From Niabella pedocola (GTDB taxonomy: Bacteria > Bacteroidota > Bacteroidia > Chitinophagales > Chitinophagaceae): DNA of 64,000 bases. A program made the position numbers and the translations under genes. Every line of letters starts with the position of its first letter. Within the stretch, counting starts at the first letter, position 1. This document shows, one piece after another, positions 52,157 through 62,142 of this stretch. The notes under the pieces were generated by a model that was not told where the DNA came from, searched no databases, and saw only the letters and a list, made by a program, of their open reading frames with translations. The DNA lies in the NCBI RefSeq assembly GCF_021044425.1, contig NZ_JAJNEC010000005.1, positions 1,984,001 to 2,048,000 on the forward strand, in the 5' to 3' direction.

Positions 52157-53842
52157 TCAGCGGGTACCCGCTTTTTTTGCTGCCCGCCAGGGAATAAGGG
52201 ACCCTGCAAGAACGAACAGCGCAATTGTTGCCACCAGTGTGCCTCCCTTTGAGGTAATGCCCGCCAGCACCAGCATCAGCACCGCCATAAACGCCAATGA
52301 AAAAGCAATCATCTTTAACCCAAACACATTTTGTGCTTTCACTAACCGGGCTTCTTCCTCATCTATTACCGCAGCTTCTTTTTTCTTGTTTTGCTTATAC
52401 TCCCTGTATTGCAGGTAGTCTGGGCTAACGCGTTTCTTCTTTGCAGCCACCCATTCATAAACGGCAAGTGCGATCAGCGGCAATAACACACCCAGCAACA
52501 TTTCATTGGCTCTTGATAATTTATAGTGATTGATCAACGGGATCACCATTTTAAACAGCAGGTTTATTGCAAGACTCAGGATCGTGATGTATATGGTAGC
52601 CTTTCCCGACAACCTTTTCGAAAAAAGTGCCCAGATAGGAGGCAACAACAATGGCCCGCCGGTAATGGCCCCTACACTCAGCGTAAACTCCACAATACCG
52701 CCGATATAGGGAACGCCAATCGCAATCAGGATCATAAAGATTCCAAAGAACCAGGAGGATGCCCGGGCTACAAACATCAGCTTTTTATCGGAGGCCTGCG
52801 GGTTAATAGATCCTTTGTAGATATCATTGGTAAAAACGGCAGACACTACGTTCAGCGCGGTATTGGCCGAAGCGGAGGTTGAAAAATACATACCAGTTAA
52901 CATAAGTCCCAGCAGCCCGGCTGGCAATACCTGTTTACAAACCATGATATAAGCATTCTCCGCATCGAGCCCGGACAAGCCCGGATGGATCACCTGGTAG
53001 GCCATTGGTGGCAACATCCAGATAATAGGACTTATGATATAAAGCCCCGCAAACAGGTAGGCCACTTTTGATGCACTTTTAGGACTGTCAACACTGGTAT
53101 ACCGCTGCACAAAGGTCCAGTTACCTCCGATATAAAAAATATGATAAAGGGCAAATGCAAAAATGAAGCCCCAGCTGTATTCGCCATTTACCAGGTCGAA
53201 AAAATGATCGGGAGCCTTATTGATAAACTGCTGCACGCCGCCGGTTTCATGAAACACCAGGGGCAGGATGATCAAAACGGCGGCGGTCAATACCACAAAT
53301 TGCAATATATCGGTTACCATCACCGCCCAAAGTCCTCCTACAGCGGTATAAGAAATCATCAGAATGCCCAGGATCACCGTAACGGGAATCAACGGATAGC
53401 CCAGGGAGGCAGATACCAGTTTGGCAACAGAATACAGCACCGACCCTTTGATGAACACCGAAACAATCGTAAAAATATAGATATAGCTTTTTTGAACCCT
53501 GGTACCCAGCCGCATTTTGATGAACTCTGCAGCAGTAAGGTTACCGGTGGCCTTCCATTTGGGCGCCAGGTACAAACCTGTAACCAGCGCGCCAATGCAC
53601 ATCGTCCATTGGATCGTGACCGCCACCCATCCATGCTGATAGGCAATGGCACCCCAGGCAACAAAGGTTCCTGCAGAGAAAAAACTCATAAACAAGGACA
53701 AACCGCCAATGAACCAGGGAACGGCCTCTCCCCCGGCAAAAAAAGATTTCAGGTTTCTGCCGGTACGCGAAAAGCTGATACCCACCAGCAGGATGAACAC
53801 GGAAAAGACAACAACAACAATAGTATCGATCATAAAATACAA
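52157..53842 (-). CDS. sodium:solute symporter (SSS family)
   Basis: 561 residues with about 13 membrane helices. N-terminal FIGGLSLFMSFFSAGTFVAWG, GLYLAPKWKATGNLTAAEFI, SYTAVGGLWAVMVTDILQFV and SANTALNVVSAVFTNDIYKG are SSS family marks (the last contains the Na+-site Ser/Thr segment). It moves sugars, sialic acid-like or other organic anions with Na+. It follows the FAD oxidoreductase by 6 bp and likely imports the monosaccharide product of the locus. Confidence 0.92.
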   Translation of the reverse strand: MYFMIDTIVVVVFSVFILLVGISFSRTGRNLKSFFAGGEAVPWFIGGLSLFMSFFSAGTFVAWGAIAYQHGWVAVTIQWTMCIGALVTGLYLAPKWKATGNLTAAEFIKMRLGTRVQKSYIYIFTIVSVFIKGSVLYSVAKLVSASLGYPLIPVTVILGILMISYTAVGGLWAVMVTDILQFVVLTAAVLIILPLVFHETGGVQQFINKAPDHFFDLVNGEYSWGFIFAFALYHIFYIGGNWTFVQRYTSVDSPKSASKVAYLFAGLYIISPIIWMLPPMAYQVIHPGLSGLDAENAYIMVCKQVLPAGLLGLMLTGMYFSTSASANTALNVVSAVFTNDIYKGSINPQASDKKLMFVARASSWFFGIFMILIAIGVPYIGGIVEFTLSVGAITGGPLLLPPIWALFSKRLSGKATIYITILSLAINLLFKMVIPLINHYKLSRANEMLLGVLLPLIALAVYEWVAAKKKRVSPDYLQYREYKQNKKKEAAVIDEEEARLVKAQNVFGLKMIAFSLAFMAVLMLVLAGITSKGGTLVATIALFVLAGSLIPWRAAKKAGTR

Positions 53843-53848
53843 ATCAGT

Positions 53849-56131
53849 TTATGAATAACATCTTACAGAAAACAGTGATGCCGGTACCTGTGCGGAAGGA
53901 TGCTCCACCCGGATCGTCAGCCGCTTCGTGGTTACCGGTTGTTCCAATACAATCGTGTTCAGCGTTTGAAAGTTACCTTCTTTTTGATACAACAGGTTTC
54001 CCTGTTCATCTTCTACCTGGTATCGCTGCACGCAAAAAGGCATGGTGGTTTCCGGATGTGTCATCAGCACAGATTCCATGGCATGATCAAAATCGGTATC
54101 AAATGCCAGGTGAATCTTCCGGATCTGTTGTGCGGTGTTCCAGCTGAGCGTAACCGAGGGTCGCGCATCCCCGGGATCTGCAATCCAGGCATTGGGCTGA
54201 TCGGCAGGACGGTCAACACCATTGGTAAGATAGCCGGTACCTGATATAAATACCGGGCTCAAAAAACGCAATGCCAGGTTCTGCCCCTCCGGTCTGCGCT
54301 GCGGACACCAGAATTCAAAAGAATCCACACCGGACCCCTCAGGAGCCTGTTGCTTTCCATTGTTGGACACCGCTTTATTTACCCCGTTAAAAACAGATAC
54401 AAAACCCGTTATCCGTTGATTAGAATACCCGATTTCCACATCGTCATTTTTCAGAAAACAAAGAAACAGGTATTGTGGTTGATCCAGTTGCAGCCGGGCA
54501 TCTACTTCAATTTCTGTTTCCCCTTCCTGCAGCAAAATAGTTTTCCGCATCAGCGTCTGATCCGGTGTAAATCCGCCCACGCGGCTGCTGGAGCGAACCT
54601 CCGCGATCAGTTCGGTAGCCCTGGTAGCCTTTACAGGGAGACGGAATGCCGGTAGTGCGCCCGTGGTAACAGGTATCAGCTGTGCCGCGGCGATCGTTAG
54701 CGGTTTATACACTAGTTGCTGTTGATCAAACCCCTCAAAGCTTAGGGAAGAACTTGCGGTAATAGTACTGCTTAGCGACCGGTCTTCCTCATCCCGCAGC
54801 ATGTTGCCCGGGATATACTGACCCGTTTTCAGCAGCTCTTTCTGCAGTTCCGTCATATAAGCGGTCTCCAGCAATGTTCGTGGATCTGTTCCGAGCCGCG
54901 CGCAAAGCGCCGCTGCCACTGCCATTGCCTGACCCGTATAAGCGCTGGTGGCCATCACCCGCGTTGCTCCAAAAGCCACATGGCTTACACTGATGATACG
55001 ACCCGCCAAAAAAAGATTCTTTATATTCCTGCTGTATAAACAGCGGTAAGGTATCTGGAAGAGCCCCTTGCTATGCCATTGGTTACAGGGCGAGCGGTCG
55101 CTGAAAACCCCATCTGCCGGATGCAGGTCAATAGACCATCCGCCATAAGCAACCGCATCCGGATGTATGCGCTGCTCAATCAGATCTTTTTGTGATAAGA
55201 TATAATCTCCCTCAAACCGGCGGCTTTCCCTTTTGCCCGGGATCATGCCCACCCATTCCAGCGTATAGGTTGCCGCCTCCGGAAAGGCGCCGGAATTTTT
55301 GATATAATCCCATACGCCATAGATCACTTTCCACAGCTCCCATTTGATCTTTTCCGTATCATGCACCGTATCCAGCCTTCCACCATATTCTACCCACCAG
55401 AGTTTACAGCCATGTTCCTTCGCATTAAAGCTTTTATACCGTGGAATTTCCTTTTGTACATCCATTGCAAAGGAAGGTGCGTGAAATGTTACCGGCTTTC
55501 CGGTATCCTTTGTATAAAAATAAAGTGAATGCCCCAGCAACTCCCCATAGCTGATGTCCGGAGCCATCGGCTCGTTGAGCGCTTCGCGGGTTTCTGCGCC
55601 CATACGGAATGCTGCACCCGAAAGAAAGCCCACGATACCGTCGCCGGAAGCATCACAGAACAGCGGTGCCCTTAACTCGTATTCGGTAGCATTCTGACTG
55701 CAAAAGGCTTTTAACCCGGAGATGCGGTCTGCATCGGCTTTGATCACTTCATACACCGCCGTATTCAACAGCAATGTAATGTTGGACTCCTGCGTTACTT
55801 TATCCAGCAGGATCATATCGAGTATGACCGGGTTCCCCTCCGGGTTCCGGTGGGTGTTTTCTACCAGTATTTCGTCGATCACCCCCCCTTCCCGGCTCCA
55901 CCGGTTGTTGTTTCCCATATGCGAAGTAGCCCCAAGGATCCACAACCGCACTTCGCTGGAGGCATTGCCTCCCAACACCGGGCGGTCCTGTACCAGCAGC
56001 ACCCTTAGCCCCTGCCGGGCGGCTGTGATGGCGCCGCATACGCCCGACATACCGCCTCCCACAATAACAAGATCCTGTTCAATAATCTCTTTTTTCAGAT
56101 CCCGTTTCGTTTCTGCATCTTTAATGATCAT
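53849..56131 (-). CDS. FAD-dependent oxidoreductase with C-terminal discoidin-like domain
   Basis: 760 residues. The FAD-binding start LVIVGGGMSGVCGAITAARQ with PVLGGNASSEVRLWILGATS places it in the PF12831-like group; LFCDASGDGIVGFLSGAAFR and FLAGRIISVSHVAFGATRVM follow. From about residue 600 the sequence changes character: RPSVTLSWNTAQQIRKIHLA and KRLTIRVEHP fit a galactose-binding (F5/8 type C) beta-sandwich. No signal peptide. It may oxidise a sugar or uronate. Coupled to the symporter gene and to the 948-residue gene (1 bp). Confidence 0.82.
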   Translation of the reverse strand: MIIKDAETKRDLKKEIIEQDLVIVGGGMSGVCGAITAARQGLRVLLVQDRPVLGGNASSEVRLWILGATSHMGNNNRWSREGGVIDEILVENTHRNPEGNPVILDMILLDKVTQESNITLLLNTAVYEVIKADADRISGLKAFCSQNATEYELRAPLFCDASGDGIVGFLSGAAFRMGAETREALNEPMAPDISYGELLGHSLYFYTKDTGKPVTFHAPSFAMDVQKEIPRYKSFNAKEHGCKLWWVEYGGRLDTVHDTEKIKWELWKVIYGVWDYIKNSGAFPEAATYTLEWVGMIPGKRESRRFEGDYILSQKDLIEQRIHPDAVAYGGWSIDLHPADGVFSDRSPCNQWHSKGLFQIPYRCLYSRNIKNLFLAGRIISVSHVAFGATRVMATSAYTGQAMAVAAALCARLGTDPRTLLETAYMTELQKELLKTGQYIPGNMLRDEEDRSLSSTITASSSLSFEGFDQQQLVYKPLTIAAAQLIPVTTGALPAFRLPVKATRATELIAEVRSSSRVGGFTPDQTLMRKTILLQEGETEIEVDARLQLDQPQYLFLCFLKNDDVEIGYSNQRITGFVSVFNGVNKAVSNNGKQQAPEGSGVDSFEFWCPQRRPEGQNLALRFLSPVFISGTGYLTNGVDRPADQPNAWIADPGDARPSVTLSWNTAQQIRKIHLAFDTDFDHAMESVLMTHPETTMPFCVQRYQVEDEQGNLLYQKEGNFQTLNTIVLEQPVTTKRLTIRVEHPSAQVPASLFSVRCYS

Positions 56132-56132
56132 T

Positions 56133-58979
56133 CTATCTATTTTTCACGTTGATTGATATTGTTCTTTGTCCCAGCTCATATTCTTTTGTACGAACAGTTC
56201 TTCCATCCGTTCCGGTAAGTATTAACGAAAAGAAGACCGGCTGCTGACGATCCGCAGCTACTGTAAATTCAAACGGATAACTGTTTTTGCTGATGACTGC
56301 CGGTTTGGATTTTCCTATGCGATACTGCAGCCGCACACTGCTCCATTTAGTATCATCGTCTTCGAGATAAACAAAAAGCCTGCGGCCGTAGCCGCCCAGT
56401 TTAAACAGCAGGGCCTTTGCATTTCCTTCGGATATGGAAAGATAATCACGGCTTTTATCCGCAACCGGTTGCAGCAGCTGATCCTGAAAGGCCGACGTAA
56501 CCACCGCACCTTTCAGCACCACTGCCGTTTGACCATTAGCAGGAACCGTTATTGTAAAACTGCTGTCCTTTAAAGCTTCCTCCTGCTTTTTTTCGCCAAG
56601 CACCGTCATTACCGTATTCCCGGGAAACCGGACCCATACAGGATTAACGGTAACAGTTGTTTGAATGGGATGTGCAGACTGATTGGCAAATGCGATGAAT
56701 AAGGAGTCCTCCTTCCGGGCGGCAATATAATTCAACCCGATATCGCCGATCTTTAACAAGCGTGCCGGCATCCAGAGCTGCACCTGATCCGAGCCCATAA
56801 AGCTTCCCTTTTTATGCCCGTAGAATTTATTCTGCAGATAGGCATATCCCTCGATGTAATCATTGGGAAAGTGGATCCGGCCGCCACTTTTAATATACGC
56901 ATCCGAAGCCAGGTAATCCATAAACAGTGAAGCCATCGGAAGAATATGGTTGTAATGAAAAGAGTTCACGCTTTGTGCCTTGTGTTCATGCAGGGGAAAA
57001 TCCGGTTTCTCATAGGCCGTTGTGCGCTCCGTATTCATATGATACCCTGGGAAACTGGCGGAGCGCCCCACCAGGGACGCTTTTGCGATCTGGATCAAAA
57101 AATCATCCTTCGTATAATACCCGATACGCAGCATCCAGGGCGCAAAGGTTGACATAAAGATACCCCGGTGCCCGGTTGCGGTTCCGGAAGACTCTGGCGT
57201 AAGTCCCACTTCCGATACCCGCCAGGCCGGCACTTTTTCTTCCGGATAATACATTTGCTGATGCCCTTTCGATTTCAGGTACCAGTACATGGGAGCCTTG
57301 CCGCCTTTGTTTACCGTTATCAGGCTGTCGGGTACAGCCGGTACCATCCAGGTAAATAACGCATAATGCCGGGCGCCGTCATGCGCGGCTTTTAAATAGC
57401 GTTCTTCTTTGGTCAGTTCGTACAGTTCCAGCAGGGCCGACCAGTTATTGGTGAACGTGGGCCAGAAAAAATGCGTGCTGATCATCGGATCTCCAAAAGC
57501 TTCCATCCGCTGATCCACTCGCTTCTCCAGGTATGCATCCGCCATCTTCCGGCTCATGGTAAGATAGGTGCTATCGCCAGTCATTTTAAAAAGAAACAGG
57601 GCATTGATCCAGTTGGAGCCCTTCTCCTCCACATCCAGGTTGCGCACCCGGGTTTTTGTAAATTCTCTTTTTGCCAGTGTTGTATACAAATAATCGTTTC
57701 CCGGAAAAACGCTGTGCAGCACACCCAGCTCAGACAGCGGGGCAATGGGTCCCCTGAGTTTACGGGAGGGCGATTGTATCTTCTGCGTACTGTCAAGGCT
57801 GAACAGGAATTTCTCACGCGACAACATAAACTCCATTAGCGGATAGGCCCGTTTTTCAAACAGTTCTTTGTCATCCCTGATGATGGCCAGCTCCAACGGA
57901 TTGAGACTGGATACGTTTTTTACGGCCCCCGGTACATCCGTGGAATACGCAAACCCCTTCAGGCTGTCTACAAACCAGGCGTAGTGTGTTTTGGCGTAGT
58001 CAATAAGATTGTCCAGCGTCGTATTCATCGATACGGTGGCATTGGTGCGGTAATCGCTAAACCCAAAAATATTCCGGGCGATCTGTTCATAGGTATCCGT
58101 AATCGTATGCGGTGTAACCAACAGATAAAAGGAAAAGCCGAAGGTGGCACCTGCTTTCATAAACGAATGCAGTCCGCCGGGTATGGGCGCAAAAACCTGC
58201 GACTGCAATTGCGCTTTTGCATTTAACAGGGCGACCCCAAACTGACTGTTGTCCAGTAGGGGCAGCGGCTGAAAAGGAAGATACCGGGGATGGGCCAGTA
58301 CGCCCAATGAATTTACCCCATCGCTTACCAGCGTTACCGGTTCTGTTGCCATAAAGGCCGGTGTAAGATAGGGCTGGTCCGGCGTGCGTTTCTCCGTCCA
58401 CACAAGAGGTTGCCAGGATTCCGTTGTTTCCTGTTTTTCAAAGGACGGAGCTCCCGTATAGCCCACGCTGTAATAGCCCTGTTTCCTGGGTGTCAGTAAA
58501 AATCCCATGGCCGGGTACGGCTGGCTTTTTACCAGCCAGGCCTGTAATGAAAAGCCTTCCTGGTTTGCAAAATGAAAGTAGACCGTATCCCCTTTTGCCC
58601 AGACCTTATCCGGTTTTATGGTTACAGAATGGCCAACATGGTAAATACTGGCCGTTCTTATTTCTTTTTTGCTGCGCAGGATCTTATCATCAAATCCATC
58701 ACCGGCTACCGATTCGTTGATGCGTTGCTGGTGGTAATCGGCCTTGGAAGCATCGGTTTTCCAGGTTGGTACATTGTACGGCACCTTGTCGATCCCGGCC
58801 GGCTTCAAGGCAAGCGCCGGGTCTGTTTCGCTGTATAAAACGGTAAACTCCGGTGAAAAAATATAGGCTTTCCCCTTTGAGTACCATTCGATGTCCTGGC
58901 CGTTATTCCCCAGCTTTACCTGTGCGGCAACCGGGAAAACACCCGCAATCATCATTAAAAAAAAGAAGATCCGTTTCAT
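56133..58979 (-). CDS. large secreted protein, probable alpha-helical-barrel glycan enzyme
   Basis: 948 residues with signal peptide RIFFFLMMIAGVFPVAAQ. I do not recognise a family. The first ~300 residues are beta-rich; the middle (about 330-740) has repeated helical pairs such as WINALFLFKMTGDSTYLTMS, WSALLELYELTKEERYLKAA and NHILPMASLFMDYLAS, which suggests an (alpha/alpha) toroid as in lyases and GH88/105; the C-terminal ~200 residues are beta again. Conserved-looking sites include GTATGHRGIFMS and HMNTERTTAYEKPDFPLHEH. It overlaps GH97 by 4 bp. It could be the lyase or hydrolase of the locus. Confidence 0.6.
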   Translation of the reverse strand: MKRIFFFLMMIAGVFPVAAQVKLGNNGQDIEWYSKGKAYIFSPEFTVLYSETDPALALKPAGIDKVPYNVPTWKTDASKADYHQQRINESVAGDGFDDKILRSKKEIRTASIYHVGHSVTIKPDKVWAKGDTVYFHFANQEGFSLQAWLVKSQPYPAMGFLLTPRKQGYYSVGYTGAPSFEKQETTESWQPLVWTEKRTPDQPYLTPAFMATEPVTLVSDGVNSLGVLAHPRYLPFQPLPLLDNSQFGVALLNAKAQLQSQVFAPIPGGLHSFMKAGATFGFSFYLLVTPHTITDTYEQIARNIFGFSDYRTNATVSMNTTLDNLIDYAKTHYAWFVDSLKGFAYSTDVPGAVKNVSSLNPLELAIIRDDKELFEKRAYPLMEFMLSREKFLFSLDSTQKIQSPSRKLRGPIAPLSELGVLHSVFPGNDYLYTTLAKREFTKTRVRNLDVEEKGSNWINALFLFKMTGDSTYLTMSRKMADAYLEKRVDQRMEAFGDPMISTHFFWPTFTNNWSALLELYELTKEERYLKAAHDGARHYALFTWMVPAVPDSLITVNKGGKAPMYWYLKSKGHQQMYYPEEKVPAWRVSEVGLTPESSGTATGHRGIFMSTFAPWMLRIGYYTKDDFLIQIAKASLVGRSASFPGYHMNTERTTAYEKPDFPLHEHKAQSVNSFHYNHILPMASLFMDYLASDAYIKSGGRIHFPNDYIEGYAYLQNKFYGHKKGSFMGSDQVQLWMPARLLKIGDIGLNYIAARKEDSLFIAFANQSAHPIQTTVTVNPVWVRFPGNTVMTVLGEKKQEEALKDSSFTITVPANGQTAVVLKGAVVTSAFQDQLLQPVADKSRDYLSISEGNAKALLFKLGGYGRRLFVYLEDDDTKWSSVRLQYRIGKSKPAVISKNSYPFEFTVAADRQQPVFFSLILTGTDGRTVRTKEYELGQRTISINVKNR

Positions 58980-60997
58980 TGTTTATGCTTCCTTAAATTG
59001 TTCCCGCTTTCCTTTGCCGGCAGGGCTTCCAGGTAAAGGACCATCCCCCCGGAAGGCTGCAGTGTGACTGTTGTTTTATCCAGTTGTTCCGGCCGTAATA
59101 CAGCAGCGGAAAAACCATCATCCTGATCCTTAATAAGTGTGGCCCGGTATGCCGAACGATCTTTTATAAATGACAGGTCTAGTGTTTGCGTAATTGCTTT
59201 TTCCTGCCCGTTTACGGCCGCTATATACCAGTCCTTGCCGTTTCTTTTGGCAATGATGGCCGCCTGGCCGATCCGGCTTCCGGACAAAACCACCCGCTCA
59301 TCCCAGGTAACCGGCAGCTTCCGGAGCAGCGGAAGAATAACCTTGAACCGCGGCTCGCTCAAAAGCGTCAGCGGGTTTTCTGCAATGCACTGGAACGGCG
59401 ATTCCATCAGGTACAGCAATGCCAGTTGGTGGGCATTGGTTGTAGCACCTTTTTTTGAAAACAGTCCGGGTGTATAATCGCCCGGCCCGGTAATGAACCG
59501 GGTAAACGGTAATGCCGCATTATGCCAGGCAGGAATCGGTTCATTCATGATGTTGAGCTCCATACCCCGGATCCCTTCTCTTGTTAATTCATTGGGATAG
59601 GTACGGTATGTTCCTGTTGAGGTTTGGCAGCCATGAAAGTTCACCATCAGTTTTCTTTGGGCCGCCGCTTTTAAAAATGCCGTTTCAAAATCAATCAGCT
59701 CCTGGGCTTCGCTGTTCATAAAATCGATCTTAATGCCCGCTACACCCAATTGTTGCAGGGTGTCCAGGAATGCATCCCGGTAACTACTATCTCTTAAAAA
59801 TTTAGAATCCTTCCATACCCACACACCTACTTTCTTTGTTTTTCCAAAAGCAACCAGTTCTTTTAAAACCGTCCATTTATCATTCCATTTTTGCTCCCAT
59901 CCGTCGTCGATCAATGTGTATTCAAATGCCAGTGCTGCTGCAGCGCTGATCAGCTGTTTTTCAAAATCCGGATCCAGGTAGCGGTCATCTTTAGTAATCC
60001 AGCTCCATACGGACCTGCCGGGTTTTATGTATGCCGTATTTTTAAAATCCGCCGGATCGGGCGCCGGATTCAGTGTAGCGATCATAGAATGGTTCACCAG
60101 TGCGTTCAGGTCTTTTGCAAAACCAATCACCCGCCAGGGGCTGTAGGCATCCGCAGTTTTTTTCAATATAAAGCCTTGCGGGCCTTCCGTAAAATCAACG
60201 GTAAGCCGATTGCCTGTGGCCTTTAGCCGCATACCGCTAAAACCGTACAGTGCCGCCTCGGTAATAAATAAGTACCCACCCTGCTTACATTCCACAATTA
60301 CCGGCTTGCCCTGTACAGGTCCTACCGGAGAAATCTTGTCCAGGCTATCCGCCCGGGTTTGCATCCACAAACCCGCATAGGATTTCAGTTTCCAGCTATT
60401 AGTGCGCTCAAAAAACCAGGCCCGGCTGTTAGGATCCAACGTAAAACCCGTTTGCTCCTCCAGGAGATGTGCTCCGTTTCCGGGCAGTTTATACCGGAAG
60501 GCACACCCGTTGTCAAATACGGCGAACTCCATTCCCGCCGTACCGATCCTTACCTGGTATTTCAAATACCGGGTTTGCTTTGCCTGGTAATGATCTTTCA
60601 GCAGTGCCAGTGTATCTGTAACAAATGCTTTGCCCTGCAGCACCGGGTATGCGGTATTATCAAATAATGCAGTGCCGTCGATCCGTAAACCCAACGGAGC
60701 GGGCGCAAGCAGCGGCCTTCCGTTCTGCGTAACGTTGTAGAAGATGCCGTTATTTTCTTTAAAGATGGTTACCGTTATAGTTCCCGAAGGACTTTTGAGC
60801 TGCAACGGTTGTACGCTGCATTGCCCGGTAAAAGGTATCGTAAGCAACAGGAGGCTATTTAATGCAATGATCAACGCAAGGCGCTGTTTTGCAGGTTTGT
60901 GAGCGCCTGTATTGCCGGCTGGCTGACACAACCCCATGCACCTCCTCCAACATGTTATGCCCACCGGGCTGAATGATATCGTTCTTCTTTGTTTCAT
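58976..60997 (-). CDS. glycoside hydrolase family 97 (retaining type)
   Basis: 673 residues. N-terminal beta-sandwich (about 60-330: LKSPSGTITVTIFKENNG), then the TIM barrel with EYTLIDDGWEQKW, KKVGVWVWKDSKF, VAGIKIDFMNSEAQ (candidate nucleophile D425, as in retaining alpha-galactosidases of GH97) and YPNELTREGIRGMELNIMNE (acid/base region, about 474). The start is uncertain: a hydrophobic signal-like segment sits at 39-60 behind a 38-residue leader, and no better ATG exists. 3 bp after the propeller lipoprotein gene. Confidence 0.9.
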   Translation of the reverse strand: MKQRRTISFSPVGITCWRRCMGLCQPAGNTGAHKPAKQRLALIIALNSLLLLTIPFTGQCSVQPLQLKSPSGTITVTIFKENNGIFYNVTQNGRPLLAPAPLGLRIDGTALFDNTAYPVLQGKAFVTDTLALLKDHYQAKQTRYLKYQVRIGTAGMEFAVFDNGCAFRYKLPGNGAHLLEEQTGFTLDPNSRAWFFERTNSWKLKSYAGLWMQTRADSLDKISPVGPVQGKPVIVECKQGGYLFITEAALYGFSGMRLKATGNRLTVDFTEGPQGFILKKTADAYSPWRVIGFAKDLNALVNHSMIATLNPAPDPADFKNTAYIKPGRSVWSWITKDDRYLDPDFEKQLISAAAALAFEYTLIDDGWEQKWNDKWTVLKELVAFGKTKKVGVWVWKDSKFLRDSSYRDAFLDTLQQLGVAGIKIDFMNSEAQELIDFETAFLKAAAQRKLMVNFHGCQTSTGTYRTYPNELTREGIRGMELNIMNEPIPAWHNAALPFTRFITGPGDYTPGLFSKKGATTNAHQLALLYLMESPFQCIAENPLTLLSEPRFKVILPLLRKLPVTWDERVVLSGSRIGQAAIIAKRNGKDWYIAAVNGQEKAITQTLDLSFIKDRSAYRATLIKDQDDGFSAAVLRPEQLDKTTVTLQPSGGMVLYLEALPAKESGNNLRKHKQ

Positions 60998-61000
60998 TCT

Positions 61001-62092
61001 TTATAATAGCTGAAACGTAATCGTCCGGGAAGCCAGGGTTCTTCTTCCGTCGGGCCTGAAATTATAGGCATAATATAATTGGATCACCTGCCCGCCTTCA
61101 ACACTGCTGGCTCCAACGATGGCCGGGTACCAGGTTTTGGGGCCATCTTCCAGTAATAACTTCGGAGTTTCCCAGGTTTCGGCGTTGGCACTGGCGGAAA
61201 TATATAATTTACCATCCCAGCCATGCCAGATCATCACGAATTTGTTCAGGTAGGTGTTCCAGTGAACCGAAGGATTTGAACCCGGGTTCATACTAAGCGG
61301 GGCTATTGCAGTTTGCTTGCCGCCCAGGCCCGGTTCCGAAAATGCATTGTTGTACCATTTCTTCCAGGAGCCAACATAGCCATTGGGATCCGCTGAAGCA
61401 GCCATGCAGATGGCAGTAACGCCGGTGGCCGGGGTGTAATAACAATAATACTTATTGTTTAAATGATTATAAATAACAGCGCCATCTCCCAACCCCGACC
61501 AGCGGGGCGTGTCGGGCTTATTTAACTCATGTTTCAGGATCTGGTAGGGCGCGCCCCAGGATCTGCCACTATCACTTGAATAGGCCACACCGATTGATTT
61601 GTAGGCATACCAGCCCTGGGTGTTCCGGGGATACCAGTGCGTTTCGGCATGAAAAAAGCCCGCTAACCGGCCGTCATTTAATTGCCGCACGCCAATAAAC
61701 CACATGCCGCCGTCATTAAACCCGTTAGACGTTCCGTTATTGGGTTGGTTGCCTCCGAATACAGGTGTTAAAGGATTCAAATGGTTCAGATGGTCTTGTA
61801 ATAACGGGGAGCTGGCAACGGTTCTGTAATTGCGGTACCGGGCCCAAAAAGCAATGTACTGGTTACCCAATTTTAAAACGGGAACTGCGCCGTCCGTATA
61901 ATATCCGCTGTCACCAGGCGGAAAGCCGCTCTGCGAAAGGGTTGAACGCTCTCCTAACGTAAAACTCCATTCGCCGGAGAGTGCTGTTTTTTGTAGTTTA
62001 AGATCGTTTTCAACAGGACGGTCCTGTTTACTACAGGAACTCCAGGAACAAAGGAGTTGAATGCTGAATACAATAAATGAAAGCCTAACCAT
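61001..62092 (-). CDS. beta-propeller lipoprotein, sialidase/GH43-like
   Basis: 363 residues. MVRLSFIVFSIQLLCSWSSC is a lipoprotein signal with CSKQD after it. The fold pattern is a five-bladed or Asp-box propeller: VAYSSDSGRSWGAP is an Asp-box, YIAFWARYRNYRTV, DGAVIYNHLNNKYYCYYTPA and FVMIWHGWDGKLYISASAN are blades. No catalytic triad that I can confirm. It may bind the glycan. It precedes GH97 by 3 bp. Confidence 0.6.
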   Translation of the reverse strand: MVRLSFIVFSIQLLCSWSSCSKQDRPVENDLKLQKTALSGEWSFTLGERSTLSQSGFPPGDSGYYTDGAVPVLKLGNQYIAFWARYRNYRTVASSPLLQDHLNHLNPLTPVFGGNQPNNGTSNGFNDGGMWFIGVRQLNDGRLAGFFHAETHWYPRNTQGWYAYKSIGVAYSSDSGRSWGAPYQILKHELNKPDTPRWSGLGDGAVIYNHLNNKYYCYYTPATGVTAICMAASADPNGYVGSWKKWYNNAFSEPGLGGKQTAIAPLSMNPGSNPSVHWNTYLNKFVMIWHGWDGKLYISASANAETWETPKLLLEDGPKTWYPAIVGASSVEGGQVIQLYYAYNFRPDGRRTLASRTITFQLL

Positions 62093-62142
62093 ATAAAGTG
62101 TTTTTTGCGGTAAAAAAGGGTTTATAAGAACTGATTATTGTG

